Source: Drosophila pseudoobscura (lineage: Eukaryota > Arthropoda > Insecta > Diptera > Drosophilidae). From it: a DNA stretch of 64,000 nt. Where the stretch lies: positions 11,656,001 to 11,720,000 of the forward strand of contig NC_046680.1 of NCBI RefSeq assembly GCF_009870125.1, written 5' to 3'. Each line of letters starts with the position of its first letter. The stretch's first letter is position 1. The position numbers and the translations under genes were made by a program. The notes under the pieces were generated by a model, which was not told where the DNA came from, did no database searches, and worked only from the letters and a program-made list of their open reading frames with translations. Of the stretch, positions 1 through 13,932 are shown piece by piece.

Positions 1-1540
1 TTGCTCGTTTTGTCTTTGTATATGTCAACTCAGATGTATGTTCACAGAGCTCGATGTCTATATGATTTATGGTACTGCCTCTATAGGATCGAGCATCCGC
101 AGCAGCCAGTCTACAAATTCTGTGCATAACAATAATATATGTATCTGCATACATATGTATTTATTTTGGATATAAGCGTGCATAAACAACAAAAGATACC
201 GAAAATTATAAAAATAGTCAAGAGTTAGAGGAGTAGCATGAAAATAGTCACAATTAAACAAATAGAATGGAAAATCAAGAAGCTTCTTTAGCAATTTGCT
301 TCCAGCGATCCTTTAATTAGAGAATCATAAATGGGACAGTACCCTCAAACGAGCCAGGATATGTTTTATTCCCAACTGGACATCTTGGCTCTCAGAGACT
401 AGAATTGGGAATTGGCTATAGGCCAAAGCAAGCCCTCTTGCATTTAGCTGAAAGCAATCTCCAAGGACGAACCTATGTAATTTCATAATTCAATTCGTTA
501 CTGCAATAAGTTTTAATTGTATAAATCATAGATTTGGTGGGATATCTTTATTCTTCCAAATGATTCCCAAATTACATTTGTTGTGACATTTATTTCGCAA
601 TTTCTGGTCCTCCCATGGAAAAAGTTGAATGATCTCCCCATGGCACTACACGGTACTCTACGGCACTCGAAGGCACTCTACGGCACTCCAAGGCACTCCA
701 CGGCACTATGTTAACGTATTTTGTATGCATTTTTCCAATTTCCTGATAAACACCGGCTTTTAAATGAAAAAAATCAATGGAAAATGAATGCGAAACGAAT
801 AAAAGGATCGCAGAATTGCTTGCAAAATTGCAATTTGCAAATGAAAAACAAATAATAAAAATATAAAAAAAATGCCAGGGACGTGCCAACCATCCACCAT
901 TCACTACAAATGGAAAAAATAAAACCAAACCAAATACAAACCCCAAAGGCAGCCCCTAATAGAACACTGGGTTCTGGGTCGATGGCGCTGGCCTCCTTTA
1001 ACGAGTCCCATAAATATTTATGTGCATATACACGTAGGTTCGAGCATTTCTCGATTTAATGCGGCGACATTTTAAAGCAATATTCAAATTTACCATTTGC
1101 CGCCACCCGTTGCACGAACAATGTGCAAAGAGCGACATATATTACGGCCGCAAACTAGAGTATCTGTGTGTGTGTAGCCGTGCACTGGTTGGTATCGTAT
1201 CTGTGTGTCCGTTGTATCTGCCGCTGTGCGGTGGAAAAATATTCATCGATGCTTAAAAGCAAGAGGCGGTGGGCGGTAGGCGGTAGGCGGTAGGCGGCAG
1301 ACGGATGAGAGCAAACAGCAAACAGCAAAAATATACAAATTTAAAGATATTTATTTATCTAAATACCGGAATATGTATCTGCGTTTCCATTGTGTCTGTG
1401 TATCTGTGAGTTTGCATACGCATATCCACACATACTCGTATTTTTGAGATATATTTTTAAAAAATCAAAACGGCAAAACGACAATTTTTAAGGCGGCGTC
1501 GGATTTTTTTTGGTACAGAATTTTGACATACAGCGTCGAC
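1..1540. other. Intergenic DNA upstream of the SDR gene
   Basis: No convincing gene is visible. The open frames here are short, AT-rich and lack domain-like composition. The stretch holds a 10-bp minisatellite (641-710) and a G-rich 7-bp repeat (about 1264-1300, GGCGGTA units). It is probably upstream regulatory DNA of the gene whose 5' UTR follows. Confidence 0.5.
641..710. repeat. 10-bp minisatellite, about 7 units
   Basis: Tandem decamers of the form GGCACTCTAC / GGCACTCCAA repeat about seven times with point differences. Imperfect units suggest an old local array. No coding role is apparent. Confidence 0.85.
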
Positions 1541-1874
1541 AGCGACTGCGACGCGGCTGAGGCGAGAGAAAATGAGTCTTGGGGCAGCTGCAAGCAGCGC
1601 CAGTCGATCGTACTGCTTAGTGCCACGCCGTGTTTCAGTGCGCCCAGGCCACGAGCCCCTTCGAGAGTGGAGTCCCGAGTACATAAACTAAAAGCCTATT
1701 TCCGAAACATTTCGAAAAACTCTAGTGAACATTTTTGACCGAGCCACAAGGCTGTGTGTGTGAGTGAATACTTCAGTTGGAACCCAGTCCCAGAAACCGA
1801 GTTGAAAGCCCGTCTGTGCTGTGCGCTTGTCCCCCCCTATAGCCGCGACACCAGGAGCAGCAGCATCCGTCGTC
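1540..1874 (+). promoter_or_regulatory. Probable 5' UTR / promoter region of the SDR gene
   Basis: This GC-richer stretch lies just upstream of the ATG at 1875, which is followed after 24 bases by a consensus donor (ATG|GTAAGT). A TCAGTG initiator-like hexamer sits at 1635-1640. There is no TATA box at the expected distance. The exact start site cannot be fixed from sequence. Confidence 0.35.
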
Positions 1875-4800
1875 ATGCAGGTCTTCGATAACAATATGGT
1901 AAGTGAAATGTCGCCCCGAATCGGGACCATTTGTGTCCGTTTCCTGTATCCTGGACAGGCACTTGGCCCCGTATTTGTGTTCGCGGTACCCCCGCTCCCC
2001 GTTCCGCCAATCCAGAGGGCATGCCATAGCCAAATTTATTGTCGCAGCTCCGTTTTGTCGTAGCCCCTCGTCCATCGCCTCCTGGCGGAGCACCTAGCTA
2101 CGCTGTTAGCCCAGTTAGCTTAACCCAGAAATGTCAATACACAAATTCAAGTCGCAAGGGTCCTTAGTTTGCCCCTGACTTGCTCAACCCCGCCCCTTTT
2201 GGCCGCAAATTCCAGAAAAAGGTTTTGTCTGTTAACCAAAGAAGGAGAAAGCAATGGATAGAGAGAGATACTCGTAGAGCCAGAAAGACAGGAAGTCATG
2301 CGGTGTTCAAAATGCGCCGCCAAATTAATTACAAAAATTCACTTAGTGGCCGCGATCCAAGTGGGTCAACGTACGTACGAGCCACCGACAATTGCAGAAG
2401 GCAGAGTGGGTGAAGGTGGGGGGACTCTTTTGAAAAATTAAATGAGAATAGGCTTGATTCCAAGCAGACATTTGACGACTCCCCTATTGCCCCAAAGATC
2501 TGCTGCGGTTTTCCAAAATATATTTGCCACAAAAACGGAATACTGAATCGTTGGAAAACAGTTTTGTCTGTGGCCAAAGTACTCGATATACTCGTATTTA
2601 TTTGAAATATTTGTCCGGTCCGGTCATTTTCCATTCAATTTTATTCCACATGGTCTATAAATACCTAGAAATATCTTTATTAATAATAAAATAGGCTTGG
2701 CGACACACCAAACTGTTTTCCGTCTCAAACATTCACAAAGTATTCGCCACAAGATGATTTCTTGGCAGCTGAGTGCTCAAATTCATACAAATCTTTACGA
2801 ATAAATATGTAGAGACGTTTGCCTATACATACGCGTTTGTGTGGTATATGGATACGATTGGGAGAATCTCCTATATATTGAGATATGTATGTTGCTATCG
2901 TGTGGGCCGGTTCAGCTCCTGCGTAAGATTATGGGGACAATTACATATGTCTCAGTAGTAGTAGTAGTATTAGTCGCCTCAGAGCTACCAAATTGGTGAC
3001 AAGGTCGTTGTTGATGACGAAAGCAAAGATGTAGTCCATTCGATTTCCCATCCACTGGCACTGTTTCTGTACCCAGTAGAGCACGACATATAAATAGACC
3101 GACCGGAGAGTTTTACAATTCCAGTGACGAAGAACAGTCCCAGCCATGGAAATGTGATTGTGAATGGGAATGGGAATTGGAATGAAAATGGTCTATTTTC
3201 GGGGCTGAATAAATCAATTGGCTTCTGTATTTATGCAGATGCCACCATTTGATTATTTCGCACTGTCGTTGATTTATGGCCAATGGCCAAAGGGGGTTGA
3301 GGTTGCTGTTGTTGTTGCGGTTTTCGGGTAGTAGCTCGCCCCTAGCTCCTCTTTCCTTTTTTTGCGATGGTAATGTGCACGTCATGTGTAATTGCTATAT
3401 GTCAATGTCAATGTGTGAGTGGTTGAGTGGGTTAGGGCCTGATAGATTGTAAGGTGCGTGCATAGATGCACGTGCGGATATGTACGAGCATAGGATATTG
3501 TGCTTGCAATCGGTTGGGTTTAATCAAATTTCTGATGATGTATTGACGGAATGTGTCTGCCATTGAAAGCCACAAATAGACAGCGGCAGGCATACTGAAA
3601 GATTTTCCAATCAATGAATGGCAGTTCTATTTCAAAGTCAAACTCGTAGACGGCACACCAGAAATCAAATGAATGCATTTCCTTCAGCTCAAAAGGATTT
3701 CTGTCTCTCAATCAACAATAGAAGAAGGAATATACAAATACATACATACATATGTACATGTCTAAAAGTATGTAGATCAGCTCGGAGCTCAAAAGGTTTC
3801 ATGGGAAATTCACAGCTGGAATTAGCTCTTCATATTCTACAAAATGGGGACAAAGCCAGATCCCCTAAATATATTGACTATCAATCGAAAGGGTTGCATC
3901 ACCTGTACCCCACTCTGCTTAGACTTCTCCGGGACTCTGCAACCAATAACTGGTGCCTGATCGAAATAGACAGTTCGAAAAATTTAAGTGGAATTCGCGA
4001 TGTTTATTGACCAAAACACAAACGAGCGGCATTAGCCAGCCAACCATTTAGCAATGTTCAAATAATTACCCCACAAATAATGCAATCATTTCTGTTTTCT
4101 ATAAATAAACCGGCATGTGTTTGTTTGAATAGAAGAATAATTAAATCGTACATTTCACTATCACTCTCTCTCTCTCTAGCGCCGTGCCTCGCGCCGTGCC
4201 TCATTGCGGCGTGGATCGATCTCGGCCCTGCCCCAGAAGTCGGCGGAGATCCCCTGGGACATATTCGAGCGGCTCTCTATGCCGTTCCTCTTCTGCCAGG
4301 CGGCGGCCATCGTCAGCTCCCATCTGCTGCACGCGCTGAACATATCCAGCATCTCCACCTTCGCCGTCTTCGTGTGGTTCGCCCTGGCTACCGTGGGAGC
4401 TGTGCTCTTCTACCACTTTGTGAAGGTAAGTCCGTAACGACACTCCAATGTCCAAGGTCCAAGGGGCCCGAGACCAAAATCAAACAGTGTAATCCTTTCA
4501 ACGCCTGCGGCGAAACCGCAAGTAGGATAGGGACATGGATAGCTTTTGGGTTTGGCTTAGACATCGGGGTTTCGGTTTCCCAGCCGGCAGCCAGCAGCCA
4601 GCAGCCAGAAGCCAGTCACTAGCACCACTTTGGGGCATGTCTGGGGGCGACTGGGGCGGCTGCACAGCTCAAGTGCCAAACCGCATAGAGGGGCCTCCGA
4701 AATAGTAGGCAAAGCAAATCAGTTGTACTAAAAATAGACAGCCCCAGGGATGTGGACGGAGATGGGGACAAATGTCCTGTGGGGCAACGTCAACTTATGT

Positions 4801-7800
4801 TTAACCAGAGGAAACCCTTGACTGTGGATTTGGCTTTGGATTTGGCTCCGTTTGATATTTCAGAGCTCGCTACACACACGCACACTCTTAGCACCCTCCA
4901 TTTTCCTCTGGCTCTCGGCGAAGGAAAACGAAAATGAAAACAAATAAATAAGCAGCCGCCAGAGAGAAAAAGGAAAAGAAAAAGAGAAAAAGTGCCGACA
5001 GAAACCCAAAGAATTGCTGAAACAAAAGGATTTTGTAATGAATATAAATTTTTAAATGTATTCTCTGGAAGAACTTTAATAAAATCGCTTAAAATAAATT
5101 AAAGAAAAGCCCTTAAATAGTCACTCGCGTGGATGCCTCCACCGCAATTCCCTCTCACTCTTCTGTAAAGCTGGTTTAAGCTGAATTCCACGGTTACATA
5201 TGTACACACGAGGATTTGTACGCCAGGGATGTGGCAAATGTTGATTGTTCATCGTTCTCTCGCTCTCCTATCTGATTGCGGACGCCCTCCACTTCTTTAC
5301 ACAATGGACAGCAATAATGCCATGATATTTCCATGTTTTCACACCGTTTTTCCGCTGATACGTACGTTCAGATGTACCTATATGGAAGGTGGCGCCAATC
5401 GAAGTAGGCGGATAATTTAAATATGGGTGCACTCTATTTGGTTTAACTAGCAGGAGCAATCCGGAGCTGGGAATGCACCTGACAGGCCCCATTTTCTGCC
5501 CGGAAATTACGCGTAAAGGTCACGTCCAGGACACGTAGACAGCGTATCGCTGGAACTGGAACATCACACACTCCACCCAATAATTAAGGTAATAAGCATG
5601 ACTGCAGCATAATTAACAGTAGCAGCAGCAGATGCACTCCCAGCAGGTGGCAAGACGAGCAGCAGCTCATTTGCATTTTCCACTCCCCGTAAGAGACACT
5701 GCTGTTGATATTATAGGTACTAAAGTATGCTTAAATTTGTATGTATGTTTCTGTATTTCAAGGGACAGGGATTTAATCTTTTCTACAAGTTCCAAGGAGA
5801 AAGAGTTACTACAAAATCGCCCATCTAATTAACCAGGGAACTTCCGTGTAGTATTTGCCCTGCCAAGTTTTTCCCGGTAAAAACATTTCTCTTTGCTCTT
5901 CTGTGAGTAAAGAAAACTTGGCGTTTGATTAGTTTTCCACTCGATCTGGATGGACCTTTATCCCGATCAGGATTTGTCTTTCTGGCCAAGAAAGCCTACT
6001 GTGCATTTACATATTCGTTAAATTATTTGCTGAAAATATACTCATATACACTCAAGCCGCATTTATGTTCATGTGTGGGCGTTCCTGTGTGAATACTCAT
6101 ATATGGAGAAATGTGGCTTTCGATGGCCCTCGGCCTGGCCTGGCCAATGAGGGTCGCTGACGTGGCCTGTTTTAGGTCTTTGGGGACCCTCCCCCACCCT
6201 GTTGGCTCTCTGTTTAGCGTTGCATATCACGTTGTGCATTTCATTTTTATGTCACGACAGTCAAATTAAATTACACGCACGCACAGATATCCCGACGAAG
6301 GGGCTGGCACGGACGGATGGGTGGATGGATGGGTGAGACCGGAGGCAGCTGTTGACGGCTCAAATTGGGTGCAATGAAATGTAAATGTCTACTAATTAAA
6401 TGATCAACAATCTGCCAGGTCTAATAATGCACTGAAATGCCCATCCCCATCTCCGTGTCTGTTCCTGCGACACTCGGAATGTTGGTTTCTATCGCGGTGT
6501 TGGTGTCAGTGTCGGTTTTATTGCGTTGCAGTTGCAATTACACTTTACGTAATATGCATAATTAAGCGTTGGGTTTCCCCATTCCCCTACTGCATGGCGC
6601 AAAGGGGGTTTCCGCAGCCATAGACGACATGTTCGCTGGGGAGTCAGAGTCTCTTCGGGACCAGCCAGAAGAGAATGTAACTAATTGAATTAATAGCTTT
6701 GTCTTGGCAACCCTAATGAGCAGTCGCGAGGCAACGGAACAGCAGCAACGACACAACATCCACACCTACGTCTACAACAAGTGCAAGTATTCCCATACAA
6801 TTGAAGGCTCCGCGCTCACATACTTGAACTTGTGCAGCTCGGTGCTTCGGCGGATGACATAGATAAAGTTCTACCAGCCGGAGGAGCCCCAGGTGATGTC
6901 GGAGTTGATCCGAGAAGAAATCGTATCGGTTTCGCTAATGCCATGAGCCAGTGGCACTTGCCACTCGAGACGCAAGTGGAAGTGGATACATACATATTTC
7001 TGAACTTAGAAAGGGCGGACCAAGTTTTTGCAGCAGCTGAAGGGCGCACTGGTGGCCTAATGGATGCTGGAGCTAGTTCATTGCCAAGCAAACCCTTTTC
7101 CTGTTGGTTTTTGCTATCCATAAGTGTTCGTTTCCTCTGCACACTTTGTGGCCTTTACAGCTTCATAAAACTTCTGCTATAGACAAATTTTACGCTGATT
7201 TGTGAGCTGTTAACCGAAAAAATGGCCACACACAAAGGGACGGAGGAAGGGATAGCTTTGTCAACGGAAAGAGAACGAGAAAGAGAGACTGCACTCTCAA
7301 TTAGGAGAAGATGCGAGTCCGGAGTCCATTGGGGAGCGTCAATGCACTGAGGCAACTGAAGGCTATATAAAAGGCTGCTCCTTGTCCCAACTCCACTGTC
7401 CTCTGTCCTTTCCTCTGCAGCATTGTCTCTCTCTTAAACAAAAACACACAACACACACACACATACACCATAAAAAGTCATTATGGGAAAAGTTTCGCTA
7501 GCCCCCGCTGCCACTCTGTGTCCTCACTTCTGCTTTTCTGTGTCTCTGTGTATCTGTTTCTGTTCACTTGGAGTTTTATGGCCCCGCGCGTGGCCTGTTG
7601 ATTCACACACTCACACACACACACACACATGCGCATACGAGCACAGAGGACATTCAGAAATGGCAATGGCGTGCCCGGCCTGACAATGGCGGGCAATGAA
7701 GGACATCAGGACATGGCTCATGTGGCCACCATCTACGCGCATTGCGTTTCTTAGAATTGCACGCCATTAAAACGCCTTGACAACTTTCCGACACCGAGGA

Positions 7801-10800
7801 AAACATCTCTTTCGACCGCAGGAGCGGAGCTGTGCTGTGCTGTGCTGGGCTGTGCCTTTGCCGTTGCCATTGCCTTTCCAGTTGACTCAGTTTTGCTGCG
7901 CATTTTAGTTAAATTAAAAACCAATTGCACATGACGCAGCCGTGCATCCACCGTGCATCCGCCGTGCTCGTATGCATCATGCACGGTTCAGCAAAAGGTC
8001 AGGGGTCGACCAGATGGCAAATCACCCACCGCTTGATTGGTAGTCCCAGTCCTGGCCGCAGTCGTGCAACCACTTCGATCCTTATTCGTCCATTTGACAT
8101 TTGAAGTAGCTCAAGTAGTATCCATTCGAAAACTTATCTTCTGGTTAGCGTTAGCACTGGCGCTGCTTTACTGCTGTACGAGTGGTACGAGAATCTCTCT
8201 ATTCAAACCCATGCACTACATTTTAATTAACTTCAAATGCCAGGGGCATCACTTGCAGACCCAATACAATCACAATTGTATTAAACATATATAAATTGGC
8301 ATACCGGCACGCTCTGGCTACGAAATGGAGATGAATATGAAGGGATGAGAGGGGAGATGTTTAAACAATCGCACATAAAAGTCCGCACACATGCTGAGCT
8401 ACCATAATGGCTGGCATGGCACAAAGTCAAAGCTTTGCGTGTTGCCGGAGTCACACACACAGATACACAGGGGCACAGAGTCTCCCACTCATACACGGGG
8501 AAGTCAGAGAACAAGCTGCAAATTGGCCAGACCGTCCTATTCTATTCCATGGCATTCCTTGCCTTTCGGTTCGTTTCGCTCAGTACACCGCATCGTATGC
8601 GCAATGCGAAAAGCCTTTAATGCTGACGTCGTCCTCTGCGGATGGCGTGAAGTTGCCAAAGGACCTGACAGCCACACGCCAGAAAGAATACGTGCGTGCT
8701 TTTACCTATCCACTCTATCTATCTATGTATATCTCTCTCTCTTTCTCTCTGTCTTTCTCTGCCTCTGCCTGTGTCTGTGTCGGCGAGCGTGCGGAAAGCA
8801 AAACACAGAAATGGTTTTTAACTTTCCGGTTAATTAATTTATTACTGCCTAATACGTTCAATGACTTTTGGCGATCGCCGCCCCTCGATGCTCGTCCTGC
8901 TGTCATTTGTACTCATTTGCCCTCTTGGCCAAATATTTTTCAGTTAATTTATTTGATTTTATATATGTACATATGCCCTCCGGCGCTCCCGCGCTCCGGC
9001 CCTGCGGCTTTCCTGCCCATTTCTGGCTATTTTTAGTCACTGATTTAATATGCGTGCATGCGTGTGCGTGCTTCCCTTTGTTTTCCATTTTTTGGCTTCT
9101 CTTCTCTCTCTGTTTTTTGCCACATTTCGTCGCCTTATTCAGAGGAGGACAGTGAGAGGAGTGCTAAGGTGAGGAGAAGGAGGAGGCGAGAACAGTGGGG
9201 ACAATTTGTATGCGGTTTGTTCGCCATTTTTCACTTCAACTCGTACTCCGCCACATCTATATCTTCATCTTCCCCACTTTCACGCTCCCTGCGTTATGCT
9301 TATGTAGATTTATTCGAGGGCTCTCGAGCGGTCAAGCATGTCGCGTCTTCTAAGAAGGTTTATGTGTCTGCCTGGTGAAAGGGAAAGCAAAATAGCGAGC
9401 GAATAGAAAGTACAAATGATAGCAGGCACACAAACAAGATAATACATTTGACTGTGAAAATCTATACTCAGCTTTCGGTTTATTGCTCTACTAGCTCATC
9501 CCCCTTTATCGGGGGTCTAAGCATGAATTTACTGTATGACCCAGGAACAGGAATAGTTCTTTCATTTTTCAATGTCTTTACTTACATCCCGAGTAATATT
9601 TATGCACATTTCCAACAGTCCCACAGTCACAAGCCCACGCAATTCCCCTGCCGGACACTCTCGCATTATCTTCATGGTCATAATACCCGGCGAGTAGTGC
9701 GACCGCCTGGACTAGGTCTCCAATCCCCGAACTCCCCGGACTCCCCGAGCTTGTCATAAGTTTATTCTCGCAAATGAAGGCGTAAATGCTTTCCCGGAAA
9801 GTTCCTCCCTATTGTTGTTTACTTTTTACACGCATTACTTTTCCGTTTTCCGCTCGCCCACACAAACGGAGGAGGCACTGTCCACCGCTCCTCTGTGGCT
9901 CTGAAAGTGCTGCTAACTTGTTGCAGTTTACACATTAACCTGCCAGTCTGCCCCGTCGCCCCTCTGGCTTGCCCCTGCCTTGGCCAGCTCCAAGTTTTTC
10001 CTGCCAGCATAATGCATTATATAAATATTACGTATACGCCCCCAGTATACGTAAGCCAAATTTAATGAGCCTGTGGCGAGGAAAGCGGCGGCGCGTGCGA
10101 GTGCTAGTGCCAGTGCAGGCAAATCGCGTGCCCCACTGCAATTCATCAGATTCGGCTAAAAGTGTGCGGAAAATGGTCCGCTTTGGGCGGCGGCACCTGC
10201 TGCTCACGGCCTGTGGCATAAATCTTCCGCTAGCACTTCTACTTCCCATCGCAGTTGCAATTGCAATTAAAATGCAATAAAGGATGCATTTAAATCGCTA
10301 AACTGGGAGCAGAAGCAGGAGGAGGGCCCCTCTGTGTGTGCCTCTTCATTGACTTGCTCGCTTCCCATGCTCGGAAAAATGTGGAAAAGTCCCATTTCCG
10401 CTCAGCCAATCGTTCGCATTTCGCTCTTTCTCCACAAGCAACTCGTTCAAATGAAGGTGACTGACATGCCCCAGGGCTAAGCCGCTGCAGTCTCACTCGC
10501 GTTCCTTGTGAATTTTCTTGAATCTATTTCGGTGCATGCAAGTTTGCTTCTATTTTGGGAACGGTTTAAAAAAACCACAAGCCGACGTGCTGGCAGACAC
10601 GACATGACCGCAGAGAGGGAGTGTTAGACGGAGACAGGTGGCATGAGGCCGAAGTTAGGCGGCAGGTGCTAGTGTCAAGGGGTCCGTTTTTTTTGTATTC
10701 CTGCACGTTGCCCCTGCGCTCGGCAAAGTTTCTTTGGACGGCTTGCGACGTGCAGTACTCCTTTCGTTTCCTTTCATTTGCTTTGCTTTGCTTTGCTCTT

Positions 10801-13800
10801 TCACCTGTTCACACGAAAAGCTGTTGAAATTTTACACAAGCGGCAAGGCCGAGCGGCCACAAAGGGGGGCAGGAACGAACGGCATCTGACGACAATTCAC
10901 AGCACATTTCCCTAATAGAGCTCTCAAGTTTCGCCGCAATTCGACTTAGTTCAATGTAACATAATCCTCTTGGCTTGGACTAATTCAGCAGACTCCAAAG
11001 GATTATCCTGCTGGAATATGACGCCCTCTTGCCTTTGACCAATTTTCAAAAATTTTAATAAGTTCTTGGTCAAGAAGCACCATTGTTTCTTGGTCGAGAA
11101 CTTTTCCAAGTGAACAATGCTATGTTTTTCTATCGGGTTTCCCCTTGCACAAGCTGTGGTTGCCCTTTGCCTTTGCCCCTTGCGCCTTGTACATGCCTCA
11201 GGCTATCAGCAGTCTCCAGGCCATGCTCTCAATGCAGTTTAATTGACTCTAAGCATTTCGTTGCTGGGTTTTTAGTCGCTTTCTCAGTTCCATCGGTTTT
11301 ATCTGCTCTTTTTCCATGCTGAATTTTAATTGCGGATGGTTTTTACTTGCAGCCAAGTTTAAAGTCATTTCTGCAGCACCGCCATAAATTGGGGTGCCAG
11401 GAAAAAGCAGGGAACGCGATTACCGCCATCCAGCGATATATGCAAGAGTATTATGAAGTAAATTCGCATAAAAACTCCACGAAAGAATACTTGTCGTAAA
11501 GTTGGCTAGAGATACGTAGAGAAGAGAAGTGATTGGGGCGTATGGGAGGGAGGGGGGAAGGGAAGGAGTGAATAGTTTTATTTTTATTAACGCCAAAGAA
11601 CGGCCAACAGATTTCGATAAGCCAAACACTTATGGCCACAATAAAATGTCGGCCAGTCTTAATGGGTGTCAACAGCACGGCCAATAATAATACACACCCC
11701 CCACACGCCGACTCTCGACTGCCGCTGCCACTGCCGCTGCCCCGTGCCCCGTACCCCGTGCCGCCTCCTTTTCTCCGAATCTCCTCATTTTTTAACAATT
11801 TTACGAGCACTTTATAACAGTTTGATAGCCCGAACAATGAGTAGCCATCTCTAGTTCTACTTCTACTTCCACATCCACTTCCATTTCCACATTCCCCTCG
11901 AGACCGGCTGACGCACTCTGAAGACCCACCCAGACGCCCACTCGAGCCCGAGACCCAGCCCGAGCCAGCCAATAGTCTGGGCAGCTCCATTGGTTAATGG
12001 CATGATGAGTTATGACACCAGCACTACCGCAGGCGCGTTGACTGACAGATCCAGAACCAAGGAAGGGGGAAGGTTGATGAGTTGGAGGTTGAGCTGGAGG
12101 TTGAGCTGGACGTGGAGGTGGAGGTGGAGTGGTGCTGGTGGAGTGGATTGGCGCGTGTCTGAGGCGGAAGTATCAGTGAGCACACGTCTTCCTGGACTGT
12201 CGACTGTCTGCCATCAGTGGGTCAGAGCTGAAGTTAGACAAATATCCACGCATTCGGTGTCGACTATGTTCTGCTCTCGAAATTCGCCCAAAAATAGCCA
12301 ATTTTGAAGAGCAGAAAGTCGTTAAGCCCAGTTGACACGACATGACTTTTAAGTAGTCTTAATGAGTGGCCAAACTTTGAGCCTAACAAAGACATTTTTG
12401 GCTGGGCTAAAGGTCAAACATCTAACATGACGCCCTGCCTCAAGTTTGCACTGAGAGACGAGAAGCACCGCATCCAAAAACCAGCCAACCCCCACCCACC
12501 CACACACAGTACAGGAGATGAGTAATTGGTACTAAAGTTATTGAACATAAATTAAGTGACTGTCTCGGTGACCGTCAAAGGGTTGAACAACCACGAATCA
12601 TTCACCTTTTCCTTCCATTTCGCCCGTTTCGTCAGGTGTCGGCTTCGGGCAAGGGCGTGCTAATCACCGGCTGCGAGGCTCCGCTGGCGTGGTACTTGGC
12701 CAAGAAACTGGACGATCTGGGCTTCACCATCTACGCCGGCTTCAACATCCCCATCGAGGAGTCGGACGAGGCTGGCATTCTCAAGGAGGAGACCTCCGGC
12801 CGCATGAAGCTTCTGCACTTGGACGTTACGTCGGAGAAAACCGTAAGTCTCCACTGGGCTTTTGATAGCTTTTCCCCACGAAGCTTTTAGCTAAACTCCG
12901 CTCCACATTACAACACTTATCGGCAGCTTTTGGAGGCTGCCCACTTTGTGTCACAGCACCTGCCGCACGGCGCCCAAGGACTGTGGGCTGTGGTGCACTG
13001 CGCCCACTGGATAGCTTTGGGGGAGCTCGAGTGGATTCCATTCGCGGTGCTGCGCAAAAGCTTGGATCTCAATCTACTCGGTGAGTGGGGGCGCCACTGA
13101 ACAGGACTTTTCCGGTACACAGTACTGACCAGAGCCGTTCCGTTACCCTTGCAGGAGCCGCTCGCCTGACTCAAATCTTCCTGCCGCTGGTCCGTCGTGC
13201 CCATGGACGCGTGGTGTTCCTCACCTCCGGCCTGAACCGCGTCCCATCGCCCGTGCGTGGCATCCAGTGCGCCACCCAGGCTGCCGTCGACTGCTTTGCC
13301 GCCTGCCTGCGCCAGGAGATGCGCACACGGGGCGTGGATGTGTCTGTGGTGGCGGCGGGAGAGTTCTCTCCCGGCAACGGCTGGCTGAACGAGACGGAAC
13401 TCCGCGACCAGGTGAGCATTCGATGCTTCCCCTCTTAATGGCTTGGCAGAGGCAGAGGCAAAAGCGGAGGCCATGCAGCCAGAGCAGCCTTGCCATGCTT
13501 TTAGTTTTTTACGATACCATAACCATGTCGAAGCGGGGGAGCTGGCAGAACTAGGAACTCATTAACTCTCCTTGCGTCTCCTTGAAGGCCAAGCAAATGT
13601 GGAACCAGCTATCTTCGGAGCAGAAGAAGACCTACGGCGAGGATTACTACGAGGCGGCCATGACGTCGGTGGAGAAGTATTCCCGCGAGGTGAGGGGCCG
13701 CACTGCAATGCCCGACGTGTCCGACAGCTAACGAGCATTTAATCCCCCTCCACAGGCCGCCGATATCCAGCCCACGCTGCGTGTCCTCATCGACGCTGTG

Positions 13801-13932
13801 ACCAGGACCTTCCCCATGGCCCGCTACACGCCCGTGACGGCCAAGGAAAAGCTGCAGATCTTCCTGGCCGAGCACCTGGCCCCCTCCCTGTACGAGTCGG
13901 TATACGGCGAGCAGAAGAAGTTCGTCTACTGA
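1875..13932 (+). CDS. CG8888: Membrane-anchored short-chain dehydrogenase-like protein (CG8888-type), 388 aa
   Basis: Coding exons: 1875-1898, 4180-4425, 12636-12842, 12927-13080, 13155-13411, 13588-13689, 13756-13932. All junctions are GT-AG and keep frame. The first coding exon is only eight codons (MQVFDNNM). Exon 2 encodes basic residues and two hydrophobic segments (about residues 35-85), so the protein is probably anchored in the ER or mitochondrial membrane. Residues from about 96 form an SDR Rossmann domain most like the BDH1/RDH (SDR9C) group. The key motifs are degraded: TGxxxGxG reads TGCEAPLA (101-108), NNAG reads HCAH (183-186), and catalytic Tyr and Lys are Gln248 and Gln252 at the exact 13- and 17-residue spacing from Ser235. 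It is therefore predicted to be catalytically dead or strongly altered. The family is clear. The symbol rests on remembered similarity and on the neighbouring genes. Confidence 0.85.
1899..4179 (+). other. Intron 1 of the SDR gene
   Basis: The 2.3 kb between GTAAGT at 1899 and a TC-rich acceptor ending at 4179. Open frames inside are short and not domain-like. No RNA gene was recognised. Confidence 0.7.
4426..12635 (+). other. Intron 2 of the SDR gene (8.2 kb)
   Basis: Runs from GTAAGT at 4426 to TTTCGTCAG ending at 12635. It contains a CA microsatellite (about 7606-7630), TC/CT-rich runs (about 8720-8770) and a strong isolated TATA-like box at 7364-7374. Open frames inside (for example 8391-9036, 11451-11990) are low-complexity or follow microsatellites and do not look like proteins. 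A large first-part intron is the usual place for enhancers, but none can be identified by eye. Confidence 0.7.
7364..7374 (+). promoter_or_regulatory. TATA-box-like sequence inside intron 2
   Basis: TATATAAAAGG in a GC-richer flank (GGCTATATAAAAGGCTGC) is a near-ideal Drosophila TATA box. It lies in the sense orientation of the host gene, about 5.3 kb before exon 3. A small ATG frame of 66 codons begins at 7483, but its protein is microsatellite-rich. It could be an internal promoter or a chance match. Confidence 0.3.

Noticed and set aside
8391-9155. Overlapping plus-strand frames of 95-209 codons in intron 2 of the SDR gene
   Set aside because: Composition is driven by CT and CA simple repeats, several frames overlap, and there are no domains or splice logic.
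11451-11990. 179-codon minus-strand frame rich in Gly and Ser
   Set aside because: Arises from a GC-rich imperfect repeat. No homology-like motif, and the opposite strand is equally open.
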